DNA from: Brevibacterium sp. W7.2
GTDB taxonomy: Bacteria > Actinomycetota > Actinomycetes > Actinomycetales > Brevibacteriaceae
Direction of reading: 5' to 3'
Assembly: GCF_018137945.1 (NCBI RefSeq)
Contig: NZ_CP073089.1
Span: 930,001-994,000, forward strand
Length of the DNA stretch: 64,000 nucleotides
Both the position numbers and the translations under genes were made by a program. Each line of letters opens with the position of its first letter. Positions within the stretch are counted from its first letter, which is position 1. The notes below the pieces were generated by a model. It searched no databases, was not told the origin of the DNA, and saw only the letters and a program-made list of their open reading frames with translations. Of the stretch, positions 54,894-64,000 are shown piece after piece.

Positions 54894-56036
54894 ACGCTTC
54901 GCCGCCTCGATGACGGCCGCCGCGGCTCCCGCCCCCTGGTCGGGAGTGATCGAGGCGGGGAAGGTGAAGCGCACGCTCGTCTTCGCGACCTCGGCGTCGA
55001 TGCCGAGAGCGAGCAGGACATGCGAGGGCTCATCGGAGCCGACCGCGCACGCCGACCCACTCGATGCCGTGACACCGAGCCGCTCGAGCTCGAGGAGCAC
55101 CGCCTCCCCACTCGTGCGCGAGAAGCAGAACGAAGCATGGTTCGGAGTCCGCGCCGCGGCACTGCCCGTGAGCAGCGCACCGTCGACCGCCCCGACCACC
55201 TCGGCGATGAAGGCATCCCGAATGCCCGCCACGCGTGCCGCGGCCTCGACCCGTTCCGCCTCGGCGAGTTCGAGGGCCGTGGCGAACGCGACGGCCAGGG
55301 CGACGTTCTCCGTGCCCGACCGGCGCCCCGATTCCTGACCCCCGCCGTGGATGATCGGTTCGACCGGGACCCGGGCGCGGATCGCGGCCACCCCGATGCC
55401 CTTCGGCGCACCGATCTTGTGCCCGGCGAGCGTGAGGGCATCGACGCCGAGGTCGGTCAGCGGCAGCCACCCGGCAGCCTGGACGGCATCGGTGTGCGTG
55501 AGCGCACCGACCTCGCGAGCGAGCGCGGAGAGTTCGGCGACCGCGGCGACCGTGCCGATCTCGTTGTTCGCATACCCGAGGCTGACGACGGCGGTGTCCT
55601 CCCGCAGCACTGCCCGCAGAGCATCGGCAGTGACCGTGCCGTCGGGCTCGACGTCGATGAATGAGACGGTGAAGCCGTGACGTCGGCGCAGATGGTCCGC
55701 CGAGGCGAGCACCGCCTCATGCTCGAGCGGTGAGGTCACGAGGTGGCGCCGGCCGGTTGTGCCGCCGTCCTCGGGCAGTCGTCCGAGCGCCATCCCGATG
55801 ACCGCGAGATTCGCCGCCTCGGTGCCCCCACCGGTGAAGACGATGTCCGTGCTCCGCCTCCCGAGGACCCGGGCGACCCGCGCCCGGGCGTCGTCGAGGG
55901 CCTCCGCGGAGCGCCGCCCGATCTCATGGTGGCTCGACGGATTGCCGAAGGCTCCCGCGAGGTGCGGCCAGGCCGCCTCGAGCGCCTCCCGGCGGACGGG
56001 CGCGGCGGAGGCGGTGTCGAGATAGAGCGGATCCAT
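54873..56036 (-). CDS. NifS-like cysteine desulfurase of the NAD operon
   Basis: A 387-residue PLP enzyme that takes sulfur from cysteine. YLDTASAAPVRREALEAAWP, GNPSSHHEIGR, FTGGGTEAANLAVIG, LTHTDAVQAAGWLP, LAGHKIGAPKGIGV (PLP lysine), GGGQESGRRSGTENVALAVA and ASSGSACAVGSDEPSHVLLA (catalytic Cys) are all present. In nad operons this protein is thought to load the [4Fe-4S] cluster of quinolinate synthase (called nadS in Corynebacterium). ATG at 56036 lies one base after the nadC stop. Its 3' end has been reshaped by a tandem repeat. Confidence 0.9.
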   Translation of the reverse strand: MDPLYLDTASAAPVRREALEAAWPHLAGAFGNPSSHHEIGRRSAEALDDARARVARVLGRRSTDIVFTGGGTEAANLAVIGMALGRLPEDGGTTGRRHLVTSPLEHEAVLASADHLRRRHGFTVSFIDVEPDGTVTADALRAVLREDTAVVSLGYANNEIGTVAAVAELSALAREVGALTHTDAVQAAGWLPLTDLGVDALTLAGHKIGAPKGIGVAAIRARVPVEPIIHGGGQESGRRSGTENVALAVAFATALELAEAERVEAAARVAGIRDAFIAEVVGAVDGALLTGSAAARTPNHASFCFSRTSGEAVLLELERLGVTASSGSACAVGSDEPSHVLLALGIDAEVAKTSVRFTFPASITPDQGAGAAAAVIEAAKRLSLAFS

Positions 56037-56037
56037 C

Positions 56038-56928
56038 TCAGTCCGCCGCCGTCCGGATGACCGGGCTCGCCGTCGCCGCGGCTGTGAGCGCGAGGTCGAG
56101 CCCGAGGTCGATCGACCGGACACTGTGCGTGAGCGCACCGGAGGAGATGACATCGACGCCGGTGGCGGCGATCGCCTCGACGGTCTCGAGCGAGACGTTG
56201 CCACTGGCCTCGACGATGGCGGCATCGCCGATGAGGGCGACCCCACGGCGCAGGTCGGCCAGTGAGAAGTTGTCGAGCATGATGATGTCGGCCCCGCCGT
56301 CGAGGACTGCGGGGATCTGCTCGAGTCGGTCGACCTCGACCTCGATCATCGTCGTGTGCCCGAGCCGCTCCCTGGCCGCGAGCAGAGCGGCGGTGACGTC
56401 GCCGCCGGTGCCGGTGAGCACGCCGAGGTGGTTGTCCTTGACCATGACCGCGTCCGAGAGCCCGAACCGATGACTGTGCCCGCCCCCGCAGCGCACCGCA
56501 TGCTTCTCGAACGCGCGCAGGCCAGGAGTGGTCTTCCGAGTGTCGGCGATCCGTGTCCTGCCCCCGGCGGCGTCGACGAACGCCCTGGTCAGAGTCGCGA
56601 TACCGCTCATCCGCTGGGTGAAGTTGAGGGCGATCCGCTCGGCGCGCAGCACCCCGCGCGCCGGACCCGACACAGTCGCGAGCACCTGTCCGGCGGAGAA
56701 GGACTCCCCGTCGGTGACGTACACGTCGACGTCGATCGTCGGATCGGTGAGGGCGAACGCGGCGGCGAAGACCTCACCGCCGGCGAAGACCCCGTCCTCC
56801 CGGGCGCGCAGCTCGGCGGCGGCCGTGGCCTCCGCGGGAACGAACACGTCGCCGGTGATGTCACCCCACGGGGCGTCCTCGGTCAGCGCATTCCGCACCG
56901 CCGCCTCGATCGTCGCCGTCGTCAGCAT
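56038..56928 (-). CDS. nadC: Nicotinate-nucleotide pyrophosphorylase (carboxylating)
   Basis: A 296-residue phosphoribosyltransferase turning quinolinate into nicotinate mononucleotide. EDAPWGDITGDVFVPAEATA, LNFTQRMSGIATLT, IADTRKTTPGLRAFEKHAVR, GGGHSHRFGLSDAVMVKDNH, MIEVEVDRLEQIPAVLDGGA, IIMLDNFS and VEASGNVSLETVEAIAATGV are standard. It overlaps the end of nadB by seven bases. Confidence 0.96.
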   Translation of the reverse strand: MLTTATIEAAVRNALTEDAPWGDITGDVFVPAEATAAAELRAREDGVFAGGEVFAAAFALTDPTIDVDVYVTDGESFSAGQVLATVSGPARGVLRAERIALNFTQRMSGIATLTRAFVDAAGGRTRIADTRKTTPGLRAFEKHAVRCGGGHSHRFGLSDAVMVKDNHLGVLTGTGGDVTAALLAARERLGHTTMIEVEVDRLEQIPAVLDGGADIIMLDNFSLADLRRGVALIGDAAIVEASGNVSLETVEAIAATGVDVISSGALTHSVRSIDLGLDLALTAAATASPVIRTAAD

Positions 56929-58706
56929 GAGGCCGCCTCCTCGGTGTGTGGGTGGAGCGTCGTCCGGCCCCCGGACCCGGTGGTCACAGGCGTCCCGACC
57001 GCAGTGGCCGCCTCGGCGCGGGTCGCGTCGGACCGGTGGGGTGCGTCGGTGCGGACATGAGCGCCGACGCTCTCGGGGCGAGCCAGAGCGCGCACGGCCA
57101 TCGTCCGTGCGATGAGGGCGAGGTTCGCCGTTTCGATGTCGTGCCGCTCGAGTGGAGCGTCGTCACCCGGGCGGAGGTCGTCTCCTGCTCCCAAGTCGGG
57201 GTGGTCGTTCGATCCGGCGCCGAGGCGGTCGAGGAGTTCGGTGAGGCCCGCAGCGGTGCGTTCGAGGCCGAGGTGCTCCCACGTCAGCGCCTGCAGGGCC
57301 GTGCGCGACAGCGGCGACGAGCGCACGGCGTGCGCCGCGGCCGTCGTGGTCTTTCCGACGCTGGGGCCGGACGCTGCCGCGGAGTCAGACACAGCCGCGG
57401 GGCCGGACACGGCCGCGACGTCGGACACGGCCGCGTAGCCAGACGCTGTCGCGGTGCCGGTCGTCGCCCCGTCCAGGTCGGCCGCGATCGCATCGGCGGC
57501 CCGCGCCCCGAAGACCGCGCCTTCGAGCAGGGAGTTCGAGGCGAGACGGTTGGCCCCGTGGACGCCCGTGCAGGCTGCCTCGCCGACGGCGAAGAGCCCC
57601 TTGATCGAGGTGCGTCCCTCGAGGTCGGTGGTGATGCCGCCCATGACGTAGTGCGCGGCGGGGGTGACGGGAATGAGGTCGTCGGCGAGCGAGAGCCCGT
57701 GGGTGGACAGGTGCGCGGCGATGCTCGGGAACCGGGCATCGACGTCGGGGATCGCCCGCGCATCGAGGTGGCACGGCAGACCGTTCTGTCCGGCCATCGT
57801 CCGGTGGAGGGCGAGCGCGACGACACTGCGGGGTGCGAGCTCGGCGCGCGGATCGATCGCCGGCATGATCCGTCTGCCGCGGGCGTCGAGGAGGAGCGCC
57901 CCGGCCCCGCGCACCGCCTCGGAGACGAGGAAGCCCGATCCGGCGAACGCCGTGGGATGGAACTGGACGAACTCGAGGTCGCTGACGGCAGTACCTGCGC
58001 GGATCGCCGCGGCAAGACCGTCACCGGTCGCCGCCGGCGGATTCGTCGTGTGGGCGAAGAGCTGTCCGGCCCCGCCGGTCGCGAGGACGACGGCAGCGGC
58101 GGCGATGCACTCGACGACGCCGTCGCACCCGCGCACTCGGACCCCTGTCACCGCCTGCGCACCGGCAGCCGCCGCAGGGTCGCACGCCGCGCCGCGGGGT
58201 TCGGTGACGAGGTCGACGAGCATCGTCTCCGTCCGCACCGTGATCCGGCCCGCAGCCGCCTCGGCGCGGACCGCGGCGACGAGGGCATCGACGATCGCTC
58301 TCCCCGTCGCATCCCCACCGGAGTGATAGATCCGGGCCGCGGAATGCGCCCCCTCGATGCCGCGCTCCCAGTGGTCGGGATCGAGCGGATCGGCGGCCGC
58401 CCCGCCTCGGCGATCGAAGCGCACCCCGGTCTCCGCGAGCTCGCGGATCCGCTCGGGGCCCTCCATGCACAGCACACGGACGGCCTCTGGGTCAGCCTGC
58501 CCGGCACCGGCGGCCAGCGTGTCGGCGATGTGGGCGGCAACGGAGTCATCGGGGCTGAGCACCCCGGCGATCCCACCTTGGGCGAGCGCCGTGTTCGAGT
58601 CGCCGAGGCGGTCCTTCGTCACGAGCGTGACGGCCTGGGAACCGGCCAGGCGCAGGGCCGTGGTCAGGCCCGCGATGCCCGTGCCGATGACGACGACGTG
58701 GCGCAC
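56922..58706 (-). CDS. nadB: L-aspartate oxidase
   Basis: A 594-residue FAD enzyme oxidising aspartate to iminoaspartate for NadA. VVVIGTGIAGLTTALRLAG binds FAD; DSNTALAQGGIAGVLSPDDS, EGAHSAARIYHSGGDATGRA, FHPTAFAGSG, AHYVMGGITTDLEGRTSIKG and GVHGANRLASNSLLEGAVFG are characteristic. Between the flavin domain and the C-terminal helical domain is a hexapeptide repeat insertion (AAVSDV/AAVSGP/AAVSDS), and the C-terminus has a further Ala/Thr-rich extension. The GTG start lies one base after the nadA stop. Confidence 0.95.
   Translation of the reverse strand: MRHVVVIGTGIAGLTTALRLAGSQAVTLVTKDRLGDSNTALAQGGIAGVLSPDDSVAAHIADTLAAGAGQADPEAVRVLCMEGPERIRELAETGVRFDRRGGAAADPLDPDHWERGIEGAHSAARIYHSGGDATGRAIVDALVAAVRAEAAAGRITVRTETMLVDLVTEPRGAACDPAAAAGAQAVTGVRVRGCDGVVECIAAAAVVLATGGAGQLFAHTTNPPAATGDGLAAAIRAGTAVSDLEFVQFHPTAFAGSGFLVSEAVRGAGALLLDARGRRIMPAIDPRAELAPRSVVALALHRTMAGQNGLPCHLDARAIPDVDARFPSIAAHLSTHGLSLADDLIPVTPAAHYVMGGITTDLEGRTSIKGLFAVGEAACTGVHGANRLASNSLLEGAVFGARAADAIAADLDGATTGTATASGYAAVSDVAAVSGPAAVSDSAAASGPSVGKTTTAAAHAVRSSPLSRTALQALTWEHLGLERTAAGLTELLDRLGAGSNDHPDLGAGDDLRPGDDAPLERHDIETANLALIARTMAVRALARPESVGAHVRTDAPHRSDATRAEAATAVGTPVTTGSGGRTTLHPHTEEAASC
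57367..57456 (-). repeat. 18-base minisatellite inside nadB
   Basis: Five consecutive 18-base units (57367, 57385, 57403, 57421, 57439), e.g. CCGGACACGGCCGCGACG. Being a multiple of three, it encodes a hexapeptide repeat and keeps the frame; copy number may vary between strains. Confidence 0.9.
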
Positions 58707-58707
58707 G

Positions 58708-59991
58708 TCAGATCCTCGGCTTCGCGGCGAGCATCCGGTCCAGTGCCGTGCGGGCGGGGTCGGCCACCTCGGCGTCGACAGTGATCCGGTTGACGATCCG
58801 GCCGTCGAGGAGGGATTCGAGGACCCACGCGAGGTAACCGGGGTGGATGCGGTACATCGTCGAGCACGGGCACACGACGGGATCGAGGCATGTGATCGTG
58901 TGCTGGGGATGGTCGGCGGCGAGCCGTTGGACGAGGTTGATCTCCGTGCCGATGGCGAACGCGGTCGGTTCGGCAGCGGATTCGATGGCCTTGGTGATGT
59001 AGGCCGTCGACCCGGATTCGTCGGCTGCGGCGACGGTCTCGCGCGGGCACTCGGGGTGGACGATGACCCGGACGTCCGGGTTCGCGGCGCGGGCCGCCGC
59101 GATCTGGGCGGGAGTGAAGCGCTTGTGGACGGAGCAGAAGCCCTGCCAGAGGATGACCCGGGCGTCATCGAGGACGTCGGCGGTGTTGTTGCCGAGCGGC
59201 CGGCGGGGGTTCCACAGCGGCATCCGGTCCGGGTCGATGCCCATGTCGATGGCGGTGTTGCGACCGAGGTGCTGGTCGGGGAAGAAGAGGACGCGGTGCC
59301 CGCGTTCGAACGCCCAGTCGAGCACCACCTCGGCGTTCGATGACGTGCACACGATCCCGCCGTTGCGGCCGCAGAAGCCCTTGATCGCGGCCGAGGAGTT
59401 CATGTACGTCACGGGGATGACGGGCACCTTGCCGGATGCGTCGGGCGCGGTGCCCCACAGCTCGGCCAGCTGCTCCCAGCAGTCCTCGACCTCATCGATC
59501 GTCGCCATGTCGGCCATCGAGCACCCGGCGGCGAGGTTGGGGAGGATGACGGCCTGGTCGGGGGTGGAGAGGAGGTCGGCGGTCTCGGCCATGAAGTGGA
59601 CGCCGCAGAAGACGATCGCCTCGGCGTCGGGATGGTTCTGGGCGGCCCCGGCGAGCATGAACGAGTCGCCGATGTAGTCGGCGTGCTCGACGACCTCGAC
59701 GCGCTGGTAGTGGTGGCCGAGGAGGACGACGCGGTCACCGAGCGCGGCCTTGGCGGCGATGATCCGGTCCCGCAGCTCCTCCGCCGAGGCGTCCCGGTAC
59801 TCCTGCGGGATCTCACCCTGGCGCGGGGCGGAGGCGGGGATCGGGTCGGCGGTCGAGGCGCCGGGGCCGTAGCCGGGGGCGGCGTCGACGTCCCAGGGGG
59901 CGGTGATGAGCTCGTCGCCGCACATCGACCCGGCGGCGGTGCCGGCGGAGATGTCTTTGAGGGTGAGCTCGATCGAGGCTGTCGTGGTCAT
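58708..59991 (-). CDS. nadA: Quinolinate synthase
   Basis: A 427-residue [4Fe-4S] enzyme condensing iminoaspartate with dihydroxyacetone phosphate. [44 protein letters not shown] (first cluster Cys), [36 protein letters not shown] (second Cys), HPECPRE and [10 protein letters not shown] (third Cys) are visible. The N-terminal 70 residues exceed the short form, as is common in actinobacteria. GAAGGA precedes the ATG. It heads nadA-nadB-nadC-nifS, divergent from panB. Confidence 0.96.
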   Translation of the reverse strand: MTTTASIELTLKDISAGTAAGSMCGDELITAPWDVDAAPGYGPGASTADPIPASAPRQGEIPQEYRDASAEELRDRIIAAKAALGDRVVLLGHHYQRVEVVEHADYIGDSFMLAGAAQNHPDAEAIVFCGVHFMAETADLLSTPDQAVILPNLAAGCSMADMATIDEVEDCWEQLAELWGTAPDASGKVPVIPVTYMNSSAAIKGFCGRNGGIVCTSSNAEVVLDWAFERGHRVLFFPDQHLGRNTAIDMGIDPDRMPLWNPRRPLGNNTADVLDDARVILWQGFCSVHKRFTPAQIAAARAANPDVRVIVHPECPRETVAAADESGSTAYITKAIESAAEPTAFAIGTEINLVQRLAADHPQHTITCLDPVVCPCSTMYRIHPGYLAWVLESLLDGRIVNRITVDAEVADPARTALDRMLAAKPRI

Positions 59992-60215
59992 CGTCGTCCT
60001 TCGGGGTTCGGCGCCTTATTTACGCACTTTTGAGCTTAATCACCTGTGGAGGGAAAGTGCAACCGACGCGGACCCGGGTACGCTGGTGGCAGGCTCGCGA
60101 TCCGGGCCGGCTCCATGACGACGGTGCTTGCGACCGGTGCAGGCGGGCAGTGCGCGACCGCGCGGATGCCCCGGCCCACCGCGCATACCGAGACAGCCAA
60201 CCACAGAGGATTCCC
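59992..60215. promoter_or_regulatory. Divergent nadA / panB promoter region
   Basis: 224 bases. An AT-rich block at about 60015-60050 (TTATTTACGCACTTTTGAGC, then TTAATC) is the likely nadA promoter/operator area. TACGCT at 60079-60084 is a candidate -10 for panB. I could not match a known NrtR or NadQ box. Confidence 0.45.
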
Positions 60216-61079
60216 ATGCCCGATGCGGCAGACGACAGCAGGCAGGCAGAGACGACACCCGTGTACGCGGCGGGTCCACCGCCTCGGCGGGTGCGCACCA
60301 TCGACCTGCTCAAGGCGAAGGCCGCGGGGCGGCGCTGGGCGATGCTGACCAGCTACGACCAGTACACGGCCGCGCTCTTCGAGGAGGCGGGAGTCGAGGC
60401 GCTCCTCGTCGGCGACTCCGCGGCGAACAACGTCTTCGGCTACGACACGACGCTGCCGGTGACCGTCGACGAGCTCATCCCGCTCGCCCGCGCCGTCGCC
60501 CGCGCGACCTCGCGCGCGCTCATCGTCGCCGACCTGCCCTTCGGCAGCTACGAGATCTCCGACGAACAGGCCGTCGCCACGGCCGTGCGATTCATGAAGG
60601 AGGCCGAGGTCCACGCCGTCAAGCTCGAAGGCGGACAGCAGGTCGCCTCCCGGATCCGCGCGATCACCGCGGCCGGGATCCCCGTCATGGCGCACATCGG
60701 CTTCACCCCGCAGGCCGAGCACAACCTCGGCGGATATCGCGTGCAGGGCCGCGGTGACGCCGCCGACGCCCTGCTCGCCGATGCCCGTGCCGTCGCCGAG
60801 GCGGGAGCGTTCTCCGTGGTCATGGAGATGGTGCCCGCCCCGCTGGCCGCCCAGGTCACCGCCGAGCTGACCATCCCGACCGTCGGCATCGGGGCCGGCG
60901 CGGACTGCGACGCGCAGGTCCTCGTGTGGCAGGACATGGCCGGGCTGCGGCCCGGGAAGGCGCCTCGCTTCGTCAAGCGCTACGCCGATGTCCGGTCCGT
61001 CCTCACCGAGGCGGTCGAGACCTATGTCGCCGAGGTGGCCGGCGGGCAGTTCCCCGAACCCGAGCGGAGCTTCGAGTGA
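60216..61079 (+). CDS. panB: 3-methyl-2-oxobutanoate hydroxymethyltransferase
   Basis: A 287-residue enzyme adding a hydroxymethyl group from methylene-THF to ketoisovalerate, first step to pantothenate. [107 protein letters not shown] and [20 protein letters not shown] are diagnostic. The ATG at 60216 follows AGAGGA; an in-frame upstream start lacks any such site. Confidence 0.95.
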   Translation: MPDAADDSRQAETTPVYAAGPPPRRVRTIDLLKAKAAGRRWAMLTSYDQYTAALFEEAGVEALLVGDSAANNVFGYDTTLPVTVDELIPLARAVARATSRALIVADLPFGSYEISDEQAVATAVRFMKEAEVHAVKLEGGQQVASRIRAITAAGIPVMAHIGFTPQAEHNLGGYRVQGRGDAADALLADARAVAEAGAFSVVMEMVPAPLAAQVTAELTIPTVGIGAGADCDAQVLVWQDMAGLRPGKAPRFVKRYADVRSVLTEAVETYVAEVAGGQFPEPERSFE

Positions 61080-61999
61080 TGTCGTCGGCGCAGGCGGCAT
61101 CGGGGACGGAGAGCCGGGCGGGCGGCCTGGAGATCGGCGGGATTCCCGCGCTGCGCGCATGGCGCAAACGGCAGACGGGGACGGTCGCGCTCGTGCCGAC
61201 GATGGGCGCCCTCCACTCCGGGCACCGCGCGCTCATGGAGCGTGCCCGGCAGACGGCCGACCACCTCGTCGTGTCGATCTTCGTCAATCCGCTCCAGTTC
61301 GGCCCCGGCGAGGACTTCACGCGCTACCCGCGGCCCTTCGCCGAGGACATCGCCGCGTGCGAGGAGGCCGGAGCCGACTTCGTCTTCGCCCCGGCGTTCA
61401 TCGAGATGTACCCGTCGGCTCCCGAGGTCACCGTCACCGGCGGACGCATGGGCGCGGTGTTCGAAGGCGCCGACCGGCCGGGCCACTTCGATGGTGTGCT
61501 CACGGTCGTGTCGAAGCTCTTCACTCTCATCGACCCCGATGTCACCGTCTTCGGACTCAAGGACATTCAGCAGTTCTCCCTGGTCAGGCGGCTCATCGCC
61601 GACCTCGACTTCGACATCGAGCTCATCGGTCTGCCCGTCGTCCGTGACCGCGACGGCCTGGCGACCTCGAGCCGGAACGAATACCTCAGCCCGGGGGAGA
61701 GGGCCGCGGCGCTCGCGATTCCCCGCGCACTGGCGGCAGCGGAGAAGGCGGTGCGCATCGACCATGCGCTGCCGCCCGACACCCTCGACGTCGCCCGCCG
61801 GACGCTCGGCATCGGCCTCGCGACGGCCCGGGCGGAGGGCGGACCCGACGTCAGGGTCCACTACCTCAGCCTCGTCGACGCGGCGACCCTGCAGCCGGTC
61901 TCCGACCATTTCCGCGGTTCGGCGCTGCTGCTCGCCGCAGTCACCGTTGGTACGACCCGGCTCATCGACAACGTGCCCTTGGAATTCGCCGCAGAGTAA
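61079..61999 (+). CDS. panC: Pantoate-beta-alanine ligase
   Basis: A 306-residue ATP-dependent ligase making pantothenate. VALVPTMGALHSGHRALMER (HxGH), VVSIFVNPLQFGPGEDFTRY, GADRPGHFDGVLTVVSKLFT, FGLKDIQQFSLVRRLIADL and RDRDGLATSSRNEYLSPGER (the KMSKS-like SSRN) confirm it. The start overlaps the panB stop (TGATG). No panD for beta-alanine supply is in the window. Confidence 0.95.
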   Translation: MSSAQAASGTESRAGGLEIGGIPALRAWRKRQTGTVALVPTMGALHSGHRALMERARQTADHLVVSIFVNPLQFGPGEDFTRYPRPFAEDIAACEEAGADFVFAPAFIEMYPSAPEVTVTGGRMGAVFEGADRPGHFDGVLTVVSKLFTLIDPDVTVFGLKDIQQFSLVRRLIADLDFDIELIGLPVVRDRDGLATSSRNEYLSPGERAAALAIPRALAAAEKAVRIDHALPPDTLDVARRTLGIGLATARAEGGPDVRVHYLSLVDAATLQPVSDHFRGSALLLAAVTVGTTRLIDNVPLEFAAE

Positions 62000-62436
62000 T
62001 TGCCGGATCATTCCCGACGATCACGAGATGATTGTCTGACGTTTCCGCCGAGGTTATTCCGGTGGCACGTGTGCGATTCCCGCCGGTGCGCGACGATGAG
62101 CCGGCACGGTCTCAGTGCCCGGCATTTCGCAGATCGATCTCGGGCCGTCTCCTATTCGCCACCGGCGTCTTCCGTCTCAGGTCAGAGCGGTGCGCGAGGC
62201 CCGTCCTCGGGGTGCTGGAAAGCGATCTCGATGCGCAATTGTGATCGCCATATGAACGTCTTGTTAAGGCATTGAAATAAACGCATGAATGCCGCCGCCG
62301 TCAATTGCCATTTCGGCCGAAATCCGAGATGAAAGCTGACACACCCTTGTCCGGTGTGCTCCATTCGAATAGGCTCCGAATCAACAAGCGGCAATGACGC
62401 CTTGTTAGTCCGCAGAATCCGAAGGAGACAACGGAA
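62000..62436. other. Intergenic region after panC
   Basis: 437 bases, with the second half (about 62235-62430) clearly richer in A+T than the neighbours. CTTGTTA occurs twice (about 62261 and 62400), and CAATTG/CATATG-type AT-rich words cluster near 62237-62330. The only confident site is the GAAGGAG ribosome site just before 62437. No gene is convincing. Confidence 0.4.
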
Positions 62437-64000
62437 ATGCAAGACATATGGCCGGTCCTCATCAATGTGGGCCTTGCAATTCTCATTCTCATCGTCACGT
62501 GGATCGTCGCCTCGATCGTCAAATGGGCGATCGGCAAGCTCGTGGCCAAGATCCCGGCTCTGCAGAGAGACGGGCACAACGGCCAGCAGATCGGCCGCTC
62601 GGTCGGGCAGATCGCGGGCCTCGTCATCTGGATCCTCGGTCTCATCGCGGTACTCCAGCTGTTCGCCCTCGATCAGGTGCTCACGCCGCTGCAGGGACTG
62701 GCGAACGGAATCTTCGGGTTCCTGCCGAACATCATCGGCGCCGGTTTCATCTTCCTCATCGGCTACGTGTTCGCGAAGATCGCCAAACAGCTCGTCGTCA
62801 CCGCCCTCGGCACCGTCGATCTCAGCCGGCTGACCTCGAAGTTCCGGTCGATCGGTGATCGCGCGGTCAGCGTCGCGGACTCCGATGGAGGCTTCCGTCG
62901 TCCCGGTGGCACATCGCAGCCGACGGCGAACCTCGACCAGGTCAATCCTCAGGGCGCGCCCATGGGTCAGGGCGGACCGGCGGGACCGGGCCAGCCCGGT
63001 GGTCAGCCGCCGCAGGATCAGCCGATGCCGCCGCAGGGTCAGCCCGGCCAGGGTCATCCGGGTCAGGGCCATCCCGGCCAGGGCCATCCGGGCCAGCAGG
63101 GCTACGGTCAGCCGGGGCATCCCGGTCAGCAGGGGCACCCCGGCCAGCAGGGACACCCTGGCCAGCAGGGCTACGGTCAGCCGAACGCGCAGGCCGATGC
63201 GAACGCTCGGGTGGTCAACCTCGTCGGCAATCTCGTCTTCGGAATCATCATCATCGTCGTCTCGATCGCGGCGCTTCAGGTGCTCGGCATCGCAGCTATC
63301 TCCGATCCCGCGCAGCAGATGCTCGAGATGTTCCTCCAGGCGATCCCGCTCATCATCGCCGCGGCGATCCTGCTCACCATCGGCTGGGTGATCGCGAAGT
63401 TCCTCGGCAACCTGCTCGAGGAGATCCTCCGCGGTGTCGGCACCGATAAGGCGATCGACTCGATCGGCATCTTCCCCGCGGGCACGAGCGCGTCGTCGGT
63501 GATCACGAAGATCGTCCAAGTCGCCATCATGATCTTCTTCGCGATCATGGCCACGAGGATGCTCGGCTTCCCCGAGATCACCAACATCCTCAATGAGATC
63601 CTCGCGCTGGGCGGCAGCGTCCTCTTCGGTGCGGTGATCATCGCGGCCGGCTTCCTCATCGCGGCGCTCATCGGAAAGTTCATCACGAACAACATCGCGA
63701 GCAAGGTGCTGCGCTATTCGGCGATCGCTCTGTTCATTGCGATGGGCCTGCGCTACATGGGCATCGCGGACTCGATCATCAACCTCGCGTTCGGTGCCGT
63801 TGTCATCGGTGGAGCCGCCGCCGCGGCACTCGCCTTCGGCCTCGGCGGTCGAGAGGCCGCAGCACGGCTGCTCGGCAAGGTCGAGGATGAGGCGGCCGAC
63901 GTCGTCGAGTCCTCGGTCGGCGATCCGACCGGCGACCGCCTCGGCGGTGCGACCGGCCGCGCTCCCGGTGCCGGTCCGGTCGGCGGTGCCGGCCCAGTCG
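62437..64000 (+). CDS. TM-helix-repeat / mechanosensitive-channel-like membrane protein, 3' truncated by window
   Basis: At least 521 residues; open to the right edge. The N-terminal part (1-125) has three hydrophobic spans and the conserved TM-helix motif FGFLPNIIGAGFIFLIGYVF of the CmpX/MscS-related group (PF05552). Residues about 150-255 are a Gly/Pro/Gln-rich linker made of GHPGQ units. Then come several more helices, including a second TM-helix repeat (ILALGGSVLFGAVIIAAGFL) and the MscS-type AALAFGLGGREAAARLLGK. It probably forms a tension-gated or scaffolding membrane complex. GAAGGAG precedes the ATG. Confidence 0.82.
   Translation, partial: MQDIWPVLINVGLAILILIVTWIVASIVKWAIGKLVAKIPALQRDGHNGQQIGRSVGQIAGLVIWILGLIAVLQLFALDQVLTPLQGLANGIFGFLPNIIGAGFIFLIGYVFAKIAKQLVVTALGTVDLSRLTSKFRSIGDRAVSVADSDGGFRRPGGTSQPTANLDQVNPQGAPMGQGGPAGPGQPGGQPPQDQPMPPQGQPGQGHPGQGHPGQGHPGQQGYGQPGHPGQQGHPGQQGHPGQQGYGQPNAQADANARVVNLVGNLVFGIIIIVVSIAALQVLGIAAISDPAQQMLEMFLQAIPLIIAAAILLTIGWVIAKFLGNLLEEILRGVGTDKAIDSIGIFPAGTSASSVITKIVQVAIMIFFAIMATRMLGFPEITNILNEILALGGSVLFGAVIIAAGFLIAALIGKFITNNIASKVLRYSAIALFIAMGLRYMGIADSIINLAFGAVVIGGAAAAALAFGLGGREAAARLLGKVEDEAADVVESSVGDPTGDRLGGATGRAPGAGPVGGAGPV
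63043..63183 (+). repeat. Collagen-like GHPGQ repeat
   Basis: About nine in-frame 12- to 18-base units encoding GQGHPGQ and GQQGYGQ between the two membrane halves of the channel-like protein. Confidence 0.85.

Noticed and set aside
62000-62275. A 91-codon open frame after panC
   Set aside because: No ribosome site, atypical composition and no recognisable domain.

Overview
The window is GC-rich DNA with dense, mostly short-spaced genes. It looks like a chromosomal segment of a Gram-positive actinobacterium. The supporting genes are an rpfB resuscitation-promoting factor, an actinobacterial protein O-mannosyltransferase, a WYL regulator, Tat and lipoprotein exporters' substrates, TAnnnT -10 boxes and several apparently leaderless starts. 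Gene content and order fit Micrococcales, and Brevibacterium is my best guess, but that is inference. I saw no tRNA, rRNA, CRISPR, insertion sequence or phage gene.

Layout: 0-8.7 kb holds the 5' end of a proC-like gene, a WYL regulator divergent from a VOC-fold gene, a GCS2-type carboxylate-amine ligase, the metNIQ methionine importer, a Tat-exported metallophosphoesterase and a CDGSH/diiron-enzyme pair. 8.9-25.2 kb is the most distinctive part, a surface-glycan locus. It has three paralogous polytopic membrane proteins, a GtrB-like polyprenyl-phosphate glycosyltransferase, a GtrA-like flippase, a tight four-gene glycosyltransferase operon that includes a polysialyltransferase-like protein, a short NeuB, a NeuA-HAD fusion and a GT39 O-mannosyltransferase. 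Together these predict synthesis, activation and polymerisation of a nonulosonic acid (sialic acid, Kdn or similar) and lipid-linked sugar decoration of the envelope.

25.4-36.4 kb is mostly housekeeping: two DUF4190 proteins coupled to rsmI, an AbiEi/DUF559-like protein, metG-tatD-rpfB, and groESL under two CIRCE operators. 36.4-41.3 kb has an SRPBCC gene facing a TetR gene, an RluA-type pseudouridine synthase, a GntR regulator and guaB. 41.5-45.8 kb is an iron-box-controlled hydroxamate siderophore operon whose second protein fuses an acyltransferase to an NIS synthetase. 45.9-50.3 kb is a LacI-controlled sugar ABC importer, closed by a very long terminator. 50.4-53.8 kb is a TPP-riboswitch thiamine operon (thiM-thiE-thiD-tenA). 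54.8-60 kb is the de novo NAD operon nadA-nadB-nadC-nifS (minus strand), divergent from panB-panC. The window ends inside a mechanosensitive-channel-like protein with a collagen-like repeat.

Recurring sequence features are a GCCGAGGCGG / CCGCCTCGGC decamer scattered through genes and spacers, short tandem repeats at gene 3' ends, and in-frame repeat insertions in metabolic enzymes.
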